A stretch of DNA of 51,718 bases from an uncultured Bacilli bacterium (GTDB taxonomy: Bacteria; Bacillota_I; Bacilli_A; RF39; UBA660). The stretch is taken from positions 1 through 51,718 of the forward strand of contig CAKOMR010000008.1 of NCBI GenBank assembly GCA_934096705.1, read 5' to 3'. Under the pieces are notes generated by a model, which worked only from the letters and a program-made list of their open reading frames with translations, was not told the origin of the DNA and ran no database searches. This document shows, piece by piece, positions 25,946 to 33,551 of this stretch; within the stretch, counting starts at the first letter, position 1; every line of letters starts with the position of its first letter. The translations under genes were made by a program, and so were the position numbers.

Positions 25946-26003
25946 AATCAAAAATATTATAAGTAAATGAATGAAAATGAATTATAATGATAATGGAGTA
26001 GAT

Positions 26004-26855
26004 ATGACAAAAAATTATATGTTTTGGGTTATTTTATATTTAATAGCTTCTCTTTTCTTTGCACAAGAATTTAAAAAGGCAAATCGTAATGCAAAAGATG
26101 CCGGAGCTTTAACTATATTGTTAGAACTTTTTTCTGCGTTTTTTGCTTGTCTTTTAATACCATTTTTTGAATTTAAATTACCCACAAATAAAAACATTTA
26201 CTTAACAATTTTTATCGTAACTATTATTTATGCTGTTACAGATAGACTTAATACCGAAGCAAGATATGGGCTTAATCCTTCAACATTTTCTATGTTAAAG
26301 CAACTATCTAGTGTTTTTCTTGTTATATTTGGTTTTATCTTTTTAAAAGAACCATTTGCATTTAAAAAAATTTTTGGCGCTATAATAATTATTTTTGCAA
26401 ACATTCTACTTGCTTACAATAATGGTAAAATTTCTTTTAATAAATATTTTATAATGTGCTTTATATCAAATTTTTTATTTGCAGTTGCCATGCTTATAAA
26501 TGTTAATATTTCTAGCAACTTTAATATTGCTTTTTATACGGTTTTGACTGTTTTTATTCCTTCAATATATATTTTTATATTTGGTAAATATTCTTTTAAA
26601 AAGCTTTCTAAAGAATTTAGTTTATATGATAAACCAAAATTCATTTTATCTGCATTTTTATGGAGTATGATGTTAATTTCTTCGGTAAAAGCATATGAAT
26701 ATGGTAATGTTTCTGTAGTAGCACCGCTTCTTACCTTATCAATGATAACAAATACAATTTATGAGTATTTTACAAACAAAAATAAAAAAGATTTTATTTT
26801 TAAACTAATTATTAGTATTGTTATTATAATTGGGGTTATATTAATAAAGGTGTAG
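26004..26855 (+). CDS. EamA/DMT-family transporter, subunit 1
   Basis: 283 residues from ATG 26004, behind GGAG at 25995. Ten hydrophobic segments in two five-helix halves, the EamA topology; typical features are KQLSSVFLVIFGFIFLKEPF at the end of the first half and NVSVVAPLLTLSMI in the second. Substrate unknown. A second DMT gene follows after 3 nt, so the two are likely co-translated and may form a heterodimer, as seen for paired small multidrug proteins. Confidence 0.82.
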   Translation: MTKNYMFWVILYLIASLFFAQEFKKANRNAKDAGALTILLELFSAFFACLLIPFFEFKLPTNKNIYLTIFIVTIIYAVTDRLNTEARYGLNPSTFSMLKQLSSVFLVIFGFIFLKEPFAFKKIFGAIIIIFANILLAYNNGKISFNKYFIMCFISNFLFAVAMLINVNISSNFNIAFYTVLTVFIPSIYIFIFGKYSFKKLSKEFSLYDKPKFILSAFLWSMMLISSVKAYEYGNVSVVAPLLTLSMITNTIYEYFTNKNKKDFIFKLIISIVIIIGVILIKV

Positions 26856-26858
26856 GTT

Positions 26859-27716
26859 ATGTGGCTTTTATATGTTTTTATAATAATTATTATAAGTGGT
26901 GTTTTAGACATTATTGAAAAGAGTGCTTCAGAAAAAGATGATTTAAAATTTTGGGCATTTGGTTGTTTAACTTTTGGTATATTTGAGACCATTTTAGGTC
27001 TTATATTTTTAGATAAAGATTTTATATTTTCATTTAAGAATCTTTTTTTAGTTTTGCCAGTATCATTATTATCTTCGATAGGCTATTATTTTTCTGTTAT
27101 GGCTTTTAAAAATGGTAATGTGTCAAAAGTGTCCGTCATAATGCGCTCTAAAATTATCTGGGTTCTTATACTTTCAAGCATATTTTTGCCTAGTGAAAGA
27201 CTTAAATTTTCTCAAATTATATTAGTATTTATAATTTTACTTTTAAACATTTTATTAACATATGATAAAAAGGGAAGAGAAAAAAGTCTTGGAACAATTT
27301 ATGCATTTGGTTATTTATTTTCAAACGGAAGTGCAACATTTATAAATAAAATAGTAACAAATAAAATTAGCGATACTATGTCAATAACATTTTATTCTGG
27401 TATAACAAGTATATTTTCAATAGTCTTAATTCTTTTATTAATTAATAAGTTATATTTACTTGATTTAAAGAAATTTAAAAGCAAAAAAGAAGTTTTAATA
27501 ATGGAATCTTTAGAGGTTATTTCAATGATTTTATTAAGACTGGCATTAAAAACTGGTAATGTAGTAATTATATCAAGTTTAAGTTCTTGTTCTATTATTA
27601 TAGCTATACTTTTTGCAAAAATAATTTTCAAAGAGAAAGTAAATTATAAAAAATGGTTAATTATAATTCTTACTGTACTAAATTTAATATTATTATCTTA
27701 TTTAAGTGTTAAATAA
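26859..27716 (+). CDS. EamA/DMT-family transporter, subunit 2
   Basis: 285 residues with an SD (TAGG) inside the previous gene's end. Ten hydrophobic segments. NGNVSKVSVIMRSKIIWVLI and TGNVVIISSLSSCSIII fill the positions of the EamA repeats. It is diverged from its partner and not a recent duplicate. Followed by a terminator. Confidence 0.8.
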   Translation: MWLLYVFIIIIISGVLDIIEKSASEKDDLKFWAFGCLTFGIFETILGLIFLDKDFIFSFKNLFLVLPVSLLSSIGYYFSVMAFKNGNVSKVSVIMRSKIIWVLILSSIFLPSERLKFSQIILVFIILLLNILLTYDKKGREKSLGTIYAFGYLFSNGSATFINKIVTNKISDTMSITFYSGITSIFSIVLILLLINKLYLLDLKKFKSKKEVLIMESLEVISMILLRLALKTGNVVIISSLSSCSIIIAILFAKIIFKEKVNYKKWLIIILTVLNLILLSYLSVK

Positions 27717-27718
27717 TA

Positions 27719-27747
27719 AAAAAGCCCATAAATATGGACTTTTTTTG
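27719..27747 (+). terminator. Terminator of the DMT pair
   Basis: AAAAAGCCCAT pairs with ATGGACTTTTT around a short loop, with one mismatch, and is followed by T. Confidence 0.7.
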
Positions 27748-27762
27748 GTAACATGCGTTTTT

Positions 27763-28872
27763 TTAATTATTATTTGATGTTGGGTTATGCTTGATTGTAC
27801 TTAATAACTTTGTCTTGCTAAGAGTTTCGTAAGGCAACTCTTTTTTAGTGAACAAAAATTTTATAAATGACGAAAATTCAAAAATAAACACCCATAATAG
27901 TAAAAGTACTCCTAAAATAAATTCGTTTTTTATATGAATAAATCCATATATTTTAAAAAGTATAATAGGTATTAAAATGTATATTGCAAAAAATAAAATC
28001 CTTCTTAATATAGTTTTTATAACTTTATAATTATTTTCATAATCTACTACTTGAATATTTAAAAATTTTTCTGCAAAAGTTTGACCTTTAAAAAATAGTG
28101 GTAAAATCAAATAATATATTGGAGTTGTAATTAAAAAAATATATTTGTAATTTCTTAGAAAAAAATAAAATACAATTTGAATCAATGTTAATAGAAATAA
28201 ATCTAAACATATTGTTGTAAGTTTTCTTAAACCAGAGATATTTTTTCCTTTTTCTGTAGCTTTATAATCTATATCTTCACGTTTAGGAAAAAGCTTAGAT
28301 AATGGCTTCATTATTAAATAACCAAGAGTTCCACCAACAGTATTTAAAAATAAGTCGTCAACATCAAATAGTCTATATCCACGTGGATAAATGAAATATA
28401 GACCTGATAATTGAGTTAATTCAAAAAATAAACTTAAACAAAAGGTTAAAAATACAGTTTTTTTGAAACTACATTTAAAATAATATTTTAAATACATTCC
28501 AAATGGTAAAGTTAAAAATATGTTATATAAAGGAACGTAAAAATATGATTCTTTTAAAGCGGAAATATAAGTATGAATGTCATTTATTTTAAATGATGAA
28601 TGTTTAATAAAATCTATAATAAATTCAAAAGGTATTAACTGCATTTTTGGAGTAGTAAGTGCCTTTACCTCACTAAATTTTGGTAGTGGTAAAATTATTA
28701 AAAAATAAGCACATAACAAATAAAGAATAAAAGAATAAATAATAATTGTTTTTAATAAAGAAATTGAACCATATTTATGATATTCAATTAATATAAAAGG
28801 AAAACTTATAAAAAAAGCTATTACTGGAAAAAATAGTAACGCTGTTTTAATAATATCTATATAACTACCCAT
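27763..28872 (-). CDS. VanZ-RDD fusion membrane protein
   Basis: 369 residues from ATG 28872 behind GGAAGGTG; an upstream TTG would cover the SD. The N-terminal half is a VanZ domain with the signature EltQ...RlFDVDDLFLNTVGGTLGY near residue 160. The C-terminal half (about 210-350) is an RDD domain: RKLTTICLDLF and then GQTFAEKFLNIQVVD. VanZ proteins raise lipoglycopeptide tolerance; RDD proteins are thought to move small molecules or ions. The function of the fusion is not known. It may belong with the envelope genes on either side. Confidence 0.85.
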   Translation of the reverse strand: MGSYIDIIKTALLFFPVIAFFISFPFILIEYHKYGSISLLKTIIIYSFILYLLCAYFLIILPLPKFSEVKALTTPKMQLIPFEFIIDFIKHSSFKINDIHTYISALKESYFYVPLYNIFLTLPFGMYLKYYFKCSFKKTVFLTFCLSLFFELTQLSGLYFIYPRGYRLFDVDDLFLNTVGGTLGYLIMKPLSKLFPKREDIDYKATEKGKNISGLRKLTTICLDLFLLTLIQIVFYFFLRNYKYIFLITTPIYYLILPLFFKGQTFAEKFLNIQVVDYENNYKVIKTILRRILFFAIYILIPIILFKIYGFIHIKNEFILGVLLLLWVFIFEFSSFIKFLFTKKELPYETLSKTKLLSTIKHNPTSNNN

Positions 28873-28910
28873 ACATGCACCTTCCAACCAAATAATTATA
28901 ACATAGATTA

Positions 28911-28952
28911 AAAGAAAAAGGTTATTAACTTACTTACATCGTTAATAACCTT
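28911..28952 (-). terminator. Terminator of the thioredoxin-fold gene
   Basis: 12-bp perfect stem AAGGTTATTAAC with GTTAATAACCTT, an 11-nt loop, and on the minus strand a following T-rich tract. Confidence 0.85.
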
Positions 28953-28987
28953 GAATTGTGAGATTTATTTATATATATTTTAATTAC

Positions 28988-29227
28988 TTACGCAAATATT
29001 TTAACATAATTTTTAATTTCTCTATCGGTTAAAATTTTTCCATTACTGATTATTTTATCGTTTATTATAAATATTGGTTTATTGACATTTCTATATTTTT
29101 CTAAACTTTTTTCATCGTCTACGACAACAATGTCAATATCAATATCGGAGTTTTTAGTGACTTTATTAAGGTTTTTTAAGAGTTTCATACGATTACTTGA
29201 ATTTTCCCCGATAATCTGTATCTTCAT
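28988..29227 (-). CDS. Thioredoxin-fold small protein lacking the CxxC active site
   Basis: 79 residues, SD AAAGGAGG. The whole length aligns with the small Thioredoxin_3 family, whose N-terminus is usually MKIxIxGTGCxxCKKLxxN. Here the same stretch is MKIQIIGENSSNRMKLLKN, so both Cys are lost (Ser and Arg). Later blocks match: VDDEKSLEKYRNVNKPIFIINDKIISNGKILTDREI, including the cis-Pro position (KPIFII). It cannot do thiol-disulfide exchange; a binding or chaperone role is inferred. Its promoter carries the same operator as htrA and the two-component genes. The 5' UTR is long (about 115 nt) and includes a second SD-like GAAAGGAG without a start codon. Confidence 0.75.
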   Translation of the reverse strand: MKIQIIGENSSNRMKLLKNLNKVTKNSDIDIDIVVVDDEKSLEKYRNVNKPIFIINDKIISNGKILTDREIKNYVKIFA

Positions 29228-29346
29228 ATCCCACCTCCTTTCAAAGTAGTAGTTTTTGAAAAAATTATTTTAAATCATTAATTATTATTATTTTTTAATT
29301 TATTTTTTTAACTTATATTTTATTCTCCTTTCTATCACAATTTAAT

Positions 29347-29377
29347 AATATAACATAGGCCTTAAATGAAACTTAAA
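29347..29377 (-). promoter_or_regulatory. Operator and extended -10 of the thioredoxin-fold gene
   Basis: Tandem half-sites CTTAAA (29361-29366 and 29372-29377 on the plus strand) spaced 11 bp, then TGTTATATT (29355-29347) on the minus strand, 5 nt after the operator. The operator overlaps the htrA stop codon. The geometry fits activation by an OmpR-type regulator in place of a -35. Confidence 0.6.
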
Positions 29378-30452
29378 TATTTTTATTTTTTGCAGTTAAT
29401 TTAATTTTTATATCTTTTTCTTTATTGTTACGTAAAACAGTAATAGTAATTTCGTCATTTACGCTACATTTATATAACTCATATCTAAAGTAGGCAATAT
29501 TACTTACATCCACATCATTTACTTTAACAATAATGTCACCATTTTCAAGTTTGCCATAGGCAGGAGAGTTTTTTTCAATACTTAATATGTAAACACCATT
29601 ACTCACTGTAATATTTTGATATTTAAATGAATTTTTTAAATTACTAACATTTGCAATTGAAACACCTATATATGGATATTCAGTAACTTTATTATTTATA
29701 ATTTCATCAGCTTTTTTTGTGGCAGTTTCAATAGGAATAGCAAATCCCATACCTTCGATTCCAGTTCCGGAAAGTTTAGCGTTAACAACTCCTATAACTT
29801 CACCATTAGCATTACAAAGTGGACCACCACTATTACCAGAGTTAACTGCTGCATCAGTTTGAATTACATTTATAACAAAATCATTATTAATAGAACTACT
29901 TACTTCAACAAGTCTTTCTTTACCAGAAATAATTCCTCTTGTAACAGTAAATGAGTAAGTACTATCAAGTGGAGTTCCTAAAACAAATGTTGTATCTCCG
30001 GGATTTACCTTATCACTTTCTCCAATAGTAACTGCATTATAACCATCTACAGTAGCAACTTTTAATACAGCAATGTCATTATACTCATCACTACCAACTA
30101 AAACTGCATCTATAGTTTTGTTATTTGAATAAGTTACTTTAAATGTTTGACCATTTTCGATAACATGATGATTTGTTATAATATAAGTATCATTTCCATC
30201 AATTTTATAAATGAAGCCACTTCCTGATGCATATAACTCATCATTAACATAACTTGAAATAATTGCTACACTATTATAAACTTTGCTAACTGACTCAGAC
30301 AAACCAGTATCAGTAATTGTAACATTTTTTTCATAAACTGTTTTATTTTGATTTATCAAAGTAGGGTAGTTATAAAAAGTTACGATTGTAAGCATTACTC
30401 CAATAAAAAATGAACCAATTATTGTAACTATATTTTTTGTTTTATTTTCCAT
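29373..30452 (-). CDS. htrA: HtrA/DegP-type serine protease with PDZ domain
   Basis: 359 residues, SD AAGGAGG. One N-terminal transmembrane segment (about 8-28) anchors an extracytoplasmic trypsin-like domain. The triad is visible: His96 in TNHHVI, Asp126 in YNDIAVL and Ser208 in GNSGGPL. One C-terminal PDZ domain follows (about 255-350). HtrA degrades or refolds misfolded secreted proteins. It has its own operator, identical to that before the response regulator, so it is very likely a target of that system. Confidence 0.95.
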   Translation of the reverse strand: MENKTKNIVTIIGSFFIGVMLTIVTFYNYPTLINQNKTVYEKNVTITDTGLSESVSKVYNSVAIISSYVNDELYASGSGFIYKIDGNDTYIITNHHVIENGQTFKVTYSNNKTIDAVLVGSDEYNDIAVLKVATVDGYNAVTIGESDKVNPGDTTFVLGTPLDSTYSFTVTRGIISGKERLVEVSSSINNDFVINVIQTDAAVNSGNSGGPLCNANGEVIGVVNAKLSGTGIEGMGFAIPIETATKKADEIINNKVTEYPYIGVSIANVSNLKNSFKYQNITVSNGVYILSIEKNSPAYGKLENGDIIVKVNDVDVSNIAYFRYELYKCSVNDEITITVLRNNKEKDIKIKLTAKNKNI

Positions 30453-30488
30453 CTTTTCCTCCTTACATGATAATTTTAAGATTGTTAT

Positions 30489-30505
30489 CTTAAATAAACC
30501 TTAAA
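30489..30505 (-). promoter_or_regulatory. Operator of htrA (CTTAAA-N5-CTTAAA)
   Basis: Half-sites at 30489-30494 and 30500-30505 (plus-strand reading), spacer TAAAC. The surrounding 21 bp (30485-30505) are identical to 32407-32427. A -10 TAAAAT lies about 10 nt downstream on the minus strand. Confidence 0.65.
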
Positions 30506-30528
30506 AAAAAGCCAATTATTTTTGGCTT
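30503..30528 (-). terminator. Terminator of the two-component operon
   Basis: On the minus strand AAGCCA pairs with TGGCTT and a T8 tract follows. It separates the kinase from htrA, which therefore needs its own promoter. Confidence 0.75.
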
Positions 30529-31703
30529 AATGTTACTTTGAAAATAGTATATCCATTTTTTGAACTTGCTGTTATCATTCCATTATGTTTTAAGACAATT
30601 TCCTTTGCTATTGCAAGACCTAGTCCATATCTATTACTATCTCGATTTCTTGATTCATCAACTTTGTAAAATCTTTCAAATATTTTTTTCTCATCTTCTT
30701 TTTTTATTTTTTCACCATCATTTTTAACCTCTAAAACAATGTCTTTGCCAGTTTTATATAAATTAATAATAACTTTTCCTTTAGTGTGTTTTATTGCATT
30801 ATCCATAAGTATTCCAAGAAGTTCTTTTATCATATCAATATTACAAATACATTTAATATTTTTCTTTACGTCATATTTTAATTTAATATTTTTTTCATAA
30901 AATAAACTTTCAAACGTAAGAATTTCTCCTTCAGTAATTTTAGAAAGATTTTCTTCTTTCATATCAATACTTTTATCCCTGTCTAATGATGCTAAATCTA
31001 GTAATTCAATAACAAGCTTGTTCATTTTTTCTGACTCACTTTTAATATTATGAATCCATTTTTCATTTTTATCATTGAAATATGCATCACAACTTGCTCC
31101 AATAACTGTAAGGGGAGTTTTAAGTTCATGTGACGCATCTGCGATAAATCTTTTTTGTCTTTCAAAACTTTCACTTACTGGTACAGTAATCCAATTTGTT
31201 AGAGTATAAGCAAGAGCTATTACTAATGCTTCCATTATGATGAATATTATTAAAGTAGTTATAAGTGTTTTTAATAAATCACTTTTTATAAGTGTATTGT
31301 CCATTATTATTAAACTATTTGAATTTGTAAATGCATAAGCATACTTATGAGTATAAAGATTTCCTATATAATAACTTGAGTTATGCATTTTAATTATTTT
31401 ATTAGCAATATTTTTAATTTTTACTATGTCAATTATATCTTCGAATGTATGACTAACGGTTTCTTTGTAGGCTCCAGATTCATCAAGAATGACGTTATAT
31501 ACAGTAAAATCCATGAATACTTTTTTATAGTTTTGGTCAAGCAAATTATTATTTGAGGATTCAAGCATTTTATTTAATACATTTTCAATATTATCTTTTT
31601 TTTCTTTGTAAGCATTAATATTTGTAAAAATAAACACCGAAAATATAAATATTGTTAAAATACTACTTATTGTAAAAAAAACTTTAGATTTTAATTTTTT
31701 CAT
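30516..31703 (-). CDS. Sensor histidine kinase
   Basis: 395 residues. Transmembrane segments at about 8-30 and 146-168 bracket an extracytoplasmic sensor region of about 110 residues with no named fold. The HAMP linker is short; the H-box ASHELKTPL carries His192, the N-box is MDNAIKHT, and the G2 box GLGLAIA near 363 completes the HATPase. It overlaps the regulator gene by 20 nt and its SD lies inside that gene. Given its link to htrA it resembles CssS-type secretion-stress kinases. Confidence 0.92.
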   Translation of the reverse strand: MKKLKSKVFFTISSILTIFIFSVFIFTNINAYKEKKDNIENVLNKMLESSNNNLLDQNYKKVFMDFTVYNVILDESGAYKETVSHTFEDIIDIVKIKNIANKIIKMHNSSYYIGNLYTHKYAYAFTNSNSLIIMDNTLIKSDLLKTLITTLIIFIIMEALVIALAYTLTNWITVPVSESFERQKRFIADASHELKTPLTVIGASCDAYFNDKNEKWIHNIKSESEKMNKLVIELLDLASLDRDKSIDMKEENLSKITEGEILTFESLFYEKNIKLKYDVKKNIKCICNIDMIKELLGILMDNAIKHTKGKVIINLYKTGKDIVLEVKNDGEKIKKEDEKKIFERFYKVDESRNRDSNRYGLGLAIAKEIVLKHNGMITASSKNGYTIFKVTLSQK

Positions 31704-32376
31704 TTTGCAACTCCAATTTATAACCCATATTTCGTATAACTTTAATTTTAACTTTAGAATTTATTAATTTTAATTTTTTTCTTAAAAATGACATATATAC
31801 CTCTAAACTATTAATATCAGAGTCACTATCATAGCCCCATATCTTATTAAATATCTGTTCTTTAGAAATAATACTATTTGAGTTATTTATAAGTAGTTCT
31901 AATAAGTTAAATTCTTTACCAATAATATTAATTTCATCATTTGTTTTATTATTTTTTAAAATTAATTTTTCTAGGTTTAAGGTTATATCACCATATTCAA
32001 TTAAATTTGTTCCATTGTCATTTTTTCTTAATTGCACATTTACTCTTGCTAGAAGTTCTTCCATGTGAAAAGGTTTGGTTAAATAATCATTTGCACCATC
32101 ATTAAATCCTTCGAGCTTATCGCCAATATTACTTTTAGCAGTAAGCATAATTATTTTAGATTTAATTTTGTTTAATTTAATATTTTTTAAAATATCAAAA
32201 CCGTTTTTATGTGGTAACATGACGTCTAAAATTATTAAATCATACATTCCGGTTAAAGCTTCGTCTTCACCTGTTATTCCATCAGTGCATATATTTACCA
32301 AATATTTTTGTGATTTGAGCATGCTTGCAACAGCATCCGCTAAATTAAATTCATCTTCAATAATAAGAATGTTCAT
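31684..32376 (-). CDS. OmpR-family response regulator
   Basis: 230 residues, SD GGGTGGTG. Receiver domain with acidic pocket IIEDE, phosphoacceptor Asp51 in LIILDVMLP, Thr in LTAKS and Lys in TKPFH. The C-terminal winged helix (about 130-228) ends in KVKIKVIRNMGYKLE. The promoter carries the tandem operator shared with htrA and the thioredoxin-fold gene, so it is probably autoregulated. Confidence 0.94.
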   Translation of the reverse strand: MNILIIEDEFNLADAVASMLKSQKYLVNICTDGITGEDEALTGMYDLIILDVMLPHKNGFDILKNIKLNKIKSKIIMLTAKSNIGDKLEGFNDGANDYLTKPFHMEELLARVNVQLRKNDNGTNLIEYGDITLNLEKLILKNNKTNDEINIIGKEFNLLELLINNSNSIISKEQIFNKIWGYDSDSDINSLEVYMSFLRKKLKLINSKVKIKVIRNMGYKLELQNEKIKI

Positions 32377-32410
32377 AAAACACCACCCTAAAATATATTA
32401 GTTATTTTAT

Positions 32411-32427
32411 CTTAAATAAACCTTAAA
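32411..32427 (-). promoter_or_regulatory. Operator of the two-component operon
   Basis: CTTAAA half-sites at 32411-32416 and 32422-32427 with an 11-bp period. A -10-like ACTAAT lies 8 nt downstream on the minus strand. The site is also 64 bp upstream of the -10 of the divergent PAP2 gene. Confidence 0.65.
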
Positions 32428-32510
32428 TTTACTATTTTATTATAACATAATTTTTATTGATTAATTGATTATTTTAAGTTAAACTTAATATATAATTGGA
32501 AGTGGTAAGT

Positions 32511-33158
32511 TTGAAGAAAAGTAAAAGTTTAATAATTTCAATAGGATTATTTATAATATTTGTAATTTTTACAATTCTTTTAAAAATTGTTGATGTAAAA
32601 GGTATTGGCCCAAATGATTCAAAGGTAGGATTTGCTTTTTTAAATGGACATTTTCAAATGTTAATTGGATATAATCGTGCTCTTTATAAAATAACTGAAG
32701 TATTAGGAATTATTTCTTTATTAATTGTTTTAGTTTATGGTTTAATAGGCTTAATTGAACTAGTAAGAACTAAAAGTTTTAAAAAAGTTGATAAAAATCT
32801 ATATAAGTTACTAGCATTTTATATAATTGTTTTAATTTTCTACGTATTCTTTGAAAAGGTAATAATAAACTATAGACCTATTTTGCTAATAACAAATAAT
32901 TATTTGCTAGAACCATCTTATCCATCATCTCACACCATATTAAGTTTATGTGTATGCGGAAGTGCTATTATTATCAATAAAAATTTATGTAAGAAATATA
33001 ACTTTTTAAAAATTGTTAGTATTATTTCTCTTGTTTTAATGTTTTTAATTCCCATAGGAAGACTTTTTTCTGGCGTTCACTGGCTTACAGACATTATTGG
33101 TGGTGTTTTGTTATCAAGCTCTTTATTAGCTGGTTTTTACTTTGTAATAAAAAGGTAG
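32511..33158 (+). CDS. PAP2-family membrane phosphatase
   Basis: 215 residues from TTG 32511, preceded by GGAAGTGG; -10 TATAAT is at 32491-32496, so the leader is very short. Lipid phosphatase signature: KVIINYRP near residue 121, PSYPSSHTI near 135, and GRLFSGVHWLTD near 187. Six hydrophobic segments. It may dephosphorylate undecaprenyl pyrophosphate or other lipid phosphates, overlapping with UppP. Divergent from the envelope-stress regulator with a shared intergenic region. Confidence 0.85.
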   Translation: MKKSKSLIISIGLFIIFVIFTILLKIVDVKGIGPNDSKVGFAFLNGHFQMLIGYNRALYKITEVLGIISLLIVLVYGLIGLIELVRTKSFKKVDKNLYKLLAFYIIVLIFYVFFEKVIINYRPILLITNNYLLEPSYPSSHTILSLCVCGSAIIINKNLCKKYNFLKIVSIISLVLMFLIPIGRLFSGVHWLTDIIGGVLLSSSLLAGFYFVIKR

Positions 33159-33175
33159 ATATAAATCTTCTTATA

Positions 33176-33343
33176 TTATATTTTTCTTATATATTTACAC
33201 TTTGGATAATTAGAGCAACCATAAAATTTTTCTCCGGTATGTTTTCCGTATTTTGCCACTTTTAATAATAATTTGTTCCCACATTTAGGGCATGTTAATA
33301 GTTTGCTTTTTTCAATTTGATTATTATCGTTTAATTCAAAGCA
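33176..33343 (-). pseudogene. Remnant of a topoisomerase-type zinc-finger gene
   Basis: Minus-strand open stretch of 55 codons with no start codon, bounded upstream by a TAG. It encodes a typical C4 topoisomerase zinc finger: LTCPKCGNKLLLKVAKYGK then EKFYGCSNYPKCKYI, and ends at TAA 33178-33176. Upstream (about 33360-33455) another minus-strand frame reads a short protein-like segment that ends in TAA. This suggests the 3' end of a decayed gene with stops and a frameshift. The rest of this 393-bp gap holds only AT-rich sequence and the promoter at 33523. Confidence 0.6.
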
Positions 33344-33522
33344 CTATCATGTGTTTAATTTTTTACAAGAATTTTATTTAGATTTGAAATTTTACTAATT
33401 TCATCAATTGGTTTGAAATTAGTATTTAATATATTATCTTTTTATACAGCAAAAAGGTAATTATAGAATATATTTTATTAAGCAAGAACAATAACTATAT
33501 GTTTTTTATAGAATAATAATTG

Positions 33523-33531
33523 TGTTATAAT
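33523..33531 (+). promoter_or_regulatory. Extended -10 promoter of the CoiA-like gene
   Basis: TGTTATAAT, 21 nt before the ATG and 12 nt before the AGAGG SD. Confidence 0.65.
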
Positions 33532-33551
33532 ACTTTACCAAGAGGTATATT

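Noticed and set aside
33176..33343. Zinc finger as a functional small gene
   Set aside because: No start codon in frame after the upstream TAG and no SD; treated as a remnant.
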